From the NCBI GenBank assembly GCA_001598975.1, contig BBXU01001707.1:1-17181 (forward strand): a DNA stretch of 17,181 nucleotides, given 5' to 3'. Below, piece after piece: positions 9,101-17,181 of the stretch (position 1 is its first letter; every line of letters starts with the position of its first letter). The position numbers and the translations under genes are program-made. Under the pieces are notes generated by a model. That model searched no databases. It was not told the origin of the DNA and saw nothing but the letters and a program-made list of their open reading frames with translations. Source of the DNA: Parachlorella kessleri (Eukaryota > Chlorophyta > Trebouxiophyceae > Chlorellales > Chlorellaceae).

Positions 9101-10221
9101 GGCTGTGCCGCTGTGGCTGCTGCGTGCCAGCCAGCGACGAGGGGAAGGCATCGTGAAGGATGGGTGCTAGGTGGGCAGGCATTCTGGTGGGATAGGCTCG
9201 CTTGCTAGTTTTTGTTTGATCGCGGCAGGCAGTGCGAACAGGGGATTGTGAAAGCGCCGCTGGGTGCAAGGTATGCTCTGAGAGGGCTTGTATGAATGGT
9301 GGAGCGAGTGGGCCCTCCTGACTCCTGTCGCAGACTCGGAGGCACGTTGGGCATGTGAGAGGTATAGCAGCAGCGAAGAGTCTGCTTTTGCAGTTGTGTG
9401 CGGTTGACTCAGATTGAGGGATGGGATGCACATGACGGCAAGGGTTTGACTGCATTTTGGCGGATGCCAGCTGCGTCAGTTGGCAAAGCAGAGCTAAGGG
9501 AGCAAGCGAAGAAGCACGACCTGGATGTGTGGAGATGGCCACTCATGTATGAGCCGCGGAAGCAGTTGGAGGACAAGCACCTCCTGCCTGTCTAATTCCA
9601 GGGTGGCAGACGATGCGATCAGAGAGGAGGTACGGGTATAATGGGCTGACAGGATCTATCTGTCGTTGGTGCCGCAGGTGGAGAAGAAGAACGGCAAGAC
9701 CACGCTGCGCTGCCCCAAGATCCAGCGCCTGGTGACCCCCCAGACGCTGCAGCGTGAGCGCCGGAGGAATGCGCTGCGCCGCGAGCGCATCACCCGCAAG
9801 AAGACCGAGGAAGCAGAGTACCACAAGCTGCTGGTGACCCGCATCAAGGAGGAGCGGGAGCGCAGGTATGCTTGAGGTGGTAGTGCTTCCACTCTGGGCT
9901 TGGAAAGGGAGAAGGACTCAAAGAGAGAATAGAGGTGGGACCTAGCTGATCGGGATTGACCCGGTCGCGAGTGAGCATTGCTTGCTAAGTATCTGAGAGT
10001 ATGTCAGTGTAGCGCGTCTCATGTGATTGTGCAGGGCTGCCGAGATGCTTATTGTCAGTGAAGGAGGTTGTGGTCCCCTAGATTGGCATTGCCATTTCCA
10101 TTGCCTGTGCCTTCCTTTCGTGTCTGAGAGACGCTGCGGTGTACTGACTGCCTGCAGGTCCGAGTCTCTGGCAAAGAAGCGTGCTCTGCGTACTGCTTCC
10201 CAGGCCTCCAAGGAGGCATAA
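6125..10221 (+). CDS. RPS6: Ribosomal protein eS6 (RPS6), eight exons, complete
   Basis: Protein of the 40S ribosomal subunit. Model: join(6125..6130, 6456..6487, 6753..6785, 6980..7037, 7619..7844, 8917..9056, 9678..9865, 10158..10221) = 747 nt, 248 aa plus TAA. Plant and animal eS6 are about 249-250 aa, so this is full length. Recognised from the N-terminus [20 protein letters not shown], the core [17 protein letters not shown], the basic [19 protein letters not shown] and [15 protein letters not shown], then [16 protein letters not shown] and [18 protein letters not shown]. All junctions are GT-AG and phase-consistent. The start AACCATGAAG has A at -3. Exon 1 carries only Met-Lys. The C-terminal tail [20 protein letters not shown] keeps the plant-like RRSES and a basophilic RALRTAS (R236-S242) where S6 kinase sites are expected. 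Intron lengths are 325, 265, 194, 581, 1072, 621 and 292 nt. Essentially certain. Confidence 0.97.
7038..7618 (+). other. RPS6 intron 4
   Basis: Phase-0 intron of 581 nt between ALGE and EFRGYVFK. It carries short repeats: two copies of ATCAATCAAGC near 7136-7159 and a CAG run at about 7243-7256. Its final 60 nt are C-rich, ending CCTTGCAG. No snoRNA boxes identified. Confidence 0.85.
8062..8087 (+). repeat. Intronic hairpin, 9-bp stem
   Basis: CAAGGCATG at 8062-8070 pairs perfectly with CATGCCTTG at 8079-8087 around an 8-nt loop, and further CCAAGG/CCTTGG pairing is possible nearby. It lies inside RPS6 intron 5. Confidence 0.65.
8444..8470 (+). repeat. Tandem direct repeat, 14-nt unit
   Basis: GCCCCAGCAGGAC occurs at 8444-8456 and again at 8458-8470, separated by one base. 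It is in RPS6 intron 5 and is probably a small slippage duplication. Confidence 0.85.
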
Positions 10222-10404
10222 GCCCCTGGCAGATATGGGAGACTTGTCCAGCAGGGATGGCAGTGTGCGGGGCCCGGAGCAGCAGCATTGACACAGGGGG
10301 ACTTAGTGTGGGCCTTGGCTGGATGCACGAGCTGCCTCTCGGCGGGGTTTGAGAGCCTGCTGGCAAGCTTGTAGTCAGCTCAGTGGCCCTGTCTGGCAGC
10401 AGCT

Positions 10405-10409
10405 TGTAA
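10405..10409 (+). promoter_or_regulatory. TGTAA poly(A) signal of RPS6
   Basis: TGTAA 184 nt after the RPS6 stop. It fits the green-algal consensus and an ordinary 3' UTR length. A second TGTAA at 10841 is probably unrelated. Confidence 0.7.
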
Positions 10410-10550
10410 AAGCAGACACGTGACTGGGGTTCTAAGGGACAAGGCGGTGCTGGAAGCTTGAGGATGCAGTGCTAGTGGATGGGAGAGCGGAGGAGGTGAC
10501 TGTCAAGAGGTTGGCTTGGCACCAGCTGACAAGAGTAAGGCGAAGGCACG

Positions 10551-10576
10551 CAGTGGTGCACCATGGTGCACCACTG
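10551..10576. repeat. 26-nt perfect palindrome
   Basis: Half-site CAGTGGTGCACCA is followed directly by its reverse complement, with no spacer. It also contains TGGTGCACCA twice as overlapping smaller palindromes. It lies about 140 nt past the RPS6 poly(A) signal, between genes. Confidence 0.92.
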
Positions 10577-11100
10577 TCAGTTGACTGACTGAGGGGATCA
10601 ATGTCAACATGGGGGCCTCGTGGCGCCTCTCACTGATGTGCCGGACGACAATCCCCCCTTATCGCCCATCACGTTAACTCAACACCGCCTGAACACAAGC
10701 GCTTTCACCTAGCCCTCACAGATCTGCATTTCCGTGATCTCAGCCGAAAAAGTCCACGATCTGAGGCAGAATGATCAAGTGAGCTGAATTGCTTGCCATT
10801 GTATTCAGAGTACTTGTTCTTACCCAGCGATGCGGTAATGTGTAAGAATGCCACCCATAGACGCTGCCTCGATACCGCATCAATACCAAGCTCATTCCAC
10901 GGCAGTTTATTCAAGGCTTTAAAGGATATCAAAGGCAGCGTAACTTATTGGCCTGAAGCGGCCCACCGTGCCATGACATGACAGGTGATAGTACGCCAGC
11001 AGCCAGCTCGAAAACTACCAGTGTGGTTATTCGTAAACGATGTTCGTAACTGCTACACAGCTTAGCGTCACTATGCCACGAAATTTTGGGGCACCTCGGG

Positions 11101-11110
11101 CTAACCCTAA
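11101..11110 (+). promoter_or_regulatory. Telo-box-like motif upstream of the demethylase gene
   Basis: CTAACCCTAA matches the core of the plant telo-box (AAACCCTAA) except at the first base. It occurs once and is not a telomere array. Function in this organism is unknown. Confidence 0.2.
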
Positions 11111-11738
11111 TTAGGAAAGAAACCTAAGGCGGGACCAGGCCTGCATGGGACTGTGGACCTTAACCAGGACCAGGGAGGAGCGCTTGGCTCAGGAGGCTCT
11201 CGTGTAGTTTTGGAGAGCCAGAGTGACCGAGATCCGTCCGTGGAAGCGGTGCAGGCCATAGCACCGAGATCCCAAGGACAGCCTGCCCAAAAACACACCG
11301 GGGTTCGCTGGCATCAAGAGGCGCGCAGGTGCATCTTGGTTCTTTTCTTTGTTTTCTTCCTCGGGCGCTTGACTTGGTGCCGGGTCTCAGTTGAAGGGAC
11401 GGCTTTCGAACCTCCGTTAATGGTCTGTCATGGGGTGGCAGTGCTCGGCCGGGCTTGGGCCTCAGGGGTTGGGGCGGCCACTTTGTACTCAGATGCTTGT
11501 CCTGTTCGTGACAGGCATCCTTGTCTCGTTTGATGCCAGCTGGGCTTGGCTTGCTCTTTGTCCCCTGAGCACACGTTGGGTCACTTGGCGTTCCGCTGTT
11601 TCTGGGGTGTCTCGCGTCCTTCTTAGGCTTCGCCCTTCTTGTTGGTACGCAGCCCTGCCGTCCTGGGACGGCTTACAGCCGTGGGCGCTGCCGCTCACCT
11701 TGAGGTGGCCGTTCCTGTGCTGCAGGCCGTTTCTATGC

Positions 11739-16870
<5,132 letters not shown>

Positions 16871-17181
16871 GTGCGCGCGGGAGGGGCCAGCGCTGGGTTG
16901 CTCCTGCTTGGGCCAGCCATGGTCGTTACTGGCGGGTGGCCGTGGTGGCTCCCTGTGCCGTGTGTGTAGATTTGAAGGGCTCTACTCTCTTTTAAGCCAG
17001 CTGGCTGGGATAAGGGCTGCGGAGGCATTGGTGCCCCGCCCGCTATCTGGGCGCTGGCCGGCAGTTGCCTGAGCCCGGGTACTGTACTCCCGCTGGCGGC
17101 CGTCTTGTGCATTGCCGAGTTGCATTCCTGCTCACTTAGCAACCGGCTGTTGCACCCACAAGGGCTGGGCCACTTCTTGAG
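16871..17181 (+). other. Start of demethylase intron 9, running off the window
   Basis: Follows the GAG/GTGCGC donor after FNCGFNVAE. The family sequence should resume with AVNF-like residues, and no acceptor followed by such a frame is seen before 17181, so the intron is at least 311 nt long. No other feature seen. Confidence 0.75.

Larger units (their letters stand above)
10222..11738. other. RPS6 3' UTR, intergenic, and 5' leader of the demethylase gene
   Basis: The RPS6 3' UTR probably ends shortly after the TGTAA at 10405. Then come a 26-nt palindrome (10551-10576) and about 500 nt of lower-GC sequence (roughly 10640-11100) that is the likely promoter region. CTAACCCTAA at 11101-11110 resembles the plant telo-box. 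From about 11140 the GC content rises, consistent with a 5' UTR; a donor-like GCAG/GTGCAT at 11328 and an acceptor CTGCAG ending at 11725 suggest a 5' UTR intron of about 400 nt. No independent gene seen. Confidence 0.5.

Noticed and set aside
8649..9542. A 297-codon open frame on the minus strand
   Set aside because: It runs antisense across RPS6 exon 6 and its flanking introns. The part over the exon simply mirrors the GC-rich coding frame, and the rest has no protein-like pattern.
11430..11738. In-frame extension of the demethylase N-terminus from ATG 11430
   Set aside because: The frame stays open, but the residues are Trp/Leu/Cys-rich and unlike the rest of the protein, and a good acceptor (CTGCAG) ends at 11725. 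More likely a 5' UTR intron.

Overview
This is nuclear DNA from a eukaryote, most likely a green alga (Chlorophyta). Coding exons are GC-rich and are interrupted by many GT-AG introns, most ending in CTGCAG. The pentamer TGTAA, the green-algal poly(A) signal, lies downstream of three of the genes. Non-coding stretches are clearly less GC-rich than the exons. The ribosomal protein and the Jumonji protein both read like plant/green-lineage family members. I cannot name the genus. All recognised genes are on the + strand.

Layout. (1) 326-835 is an unrecognised Ser/Thr- and Ala-rich reading frame, followed by about 1.6 kb of flank holding a TGTAA, a hairpin and a 24-nt perfect palindrome. (2) 2460-4574 is a four-exon gene for a protein of about 435 residues with many Ser-Pro/Thr-Pro sites and a C-terminal coiled coil; its function is unknown. 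(3) 6125-10221 is a complete eight-exon gene for ribosomal protein eS6 (RPS6, 248 aa). Every exon junction is phase-consistent, and the first coding exon holds only Met-Lys. (4) 11739 to beyond the right edge is a JmjN/JmjC histone demethylase of the KDM5/JMJ14 type. Nine exons (710 residues) are visible, and the window stops in an intron just after the third iron-binding histidine, so the C-terminal part of the gene is missing.

The genes do not look like a pathway or an operon. They are four independent, head-to-tail eukaryotic transcription units: one translational housekeeping gene, one chromatin regulator and two unknowns. I see no mobile element, CRISPR array, tRNA or rRNA. The points most worth a second look are the demethylase N-terminus (acidic block, RG-rich block and a compact four-cysteine motif before JmjN, with no ARID or PHD between JmjN and JmjC), a partial exon/splice-donor duplication inside one of its introns, two long perfect palindromes in the intergenic DNA, and the unknown coiled-coil protein.
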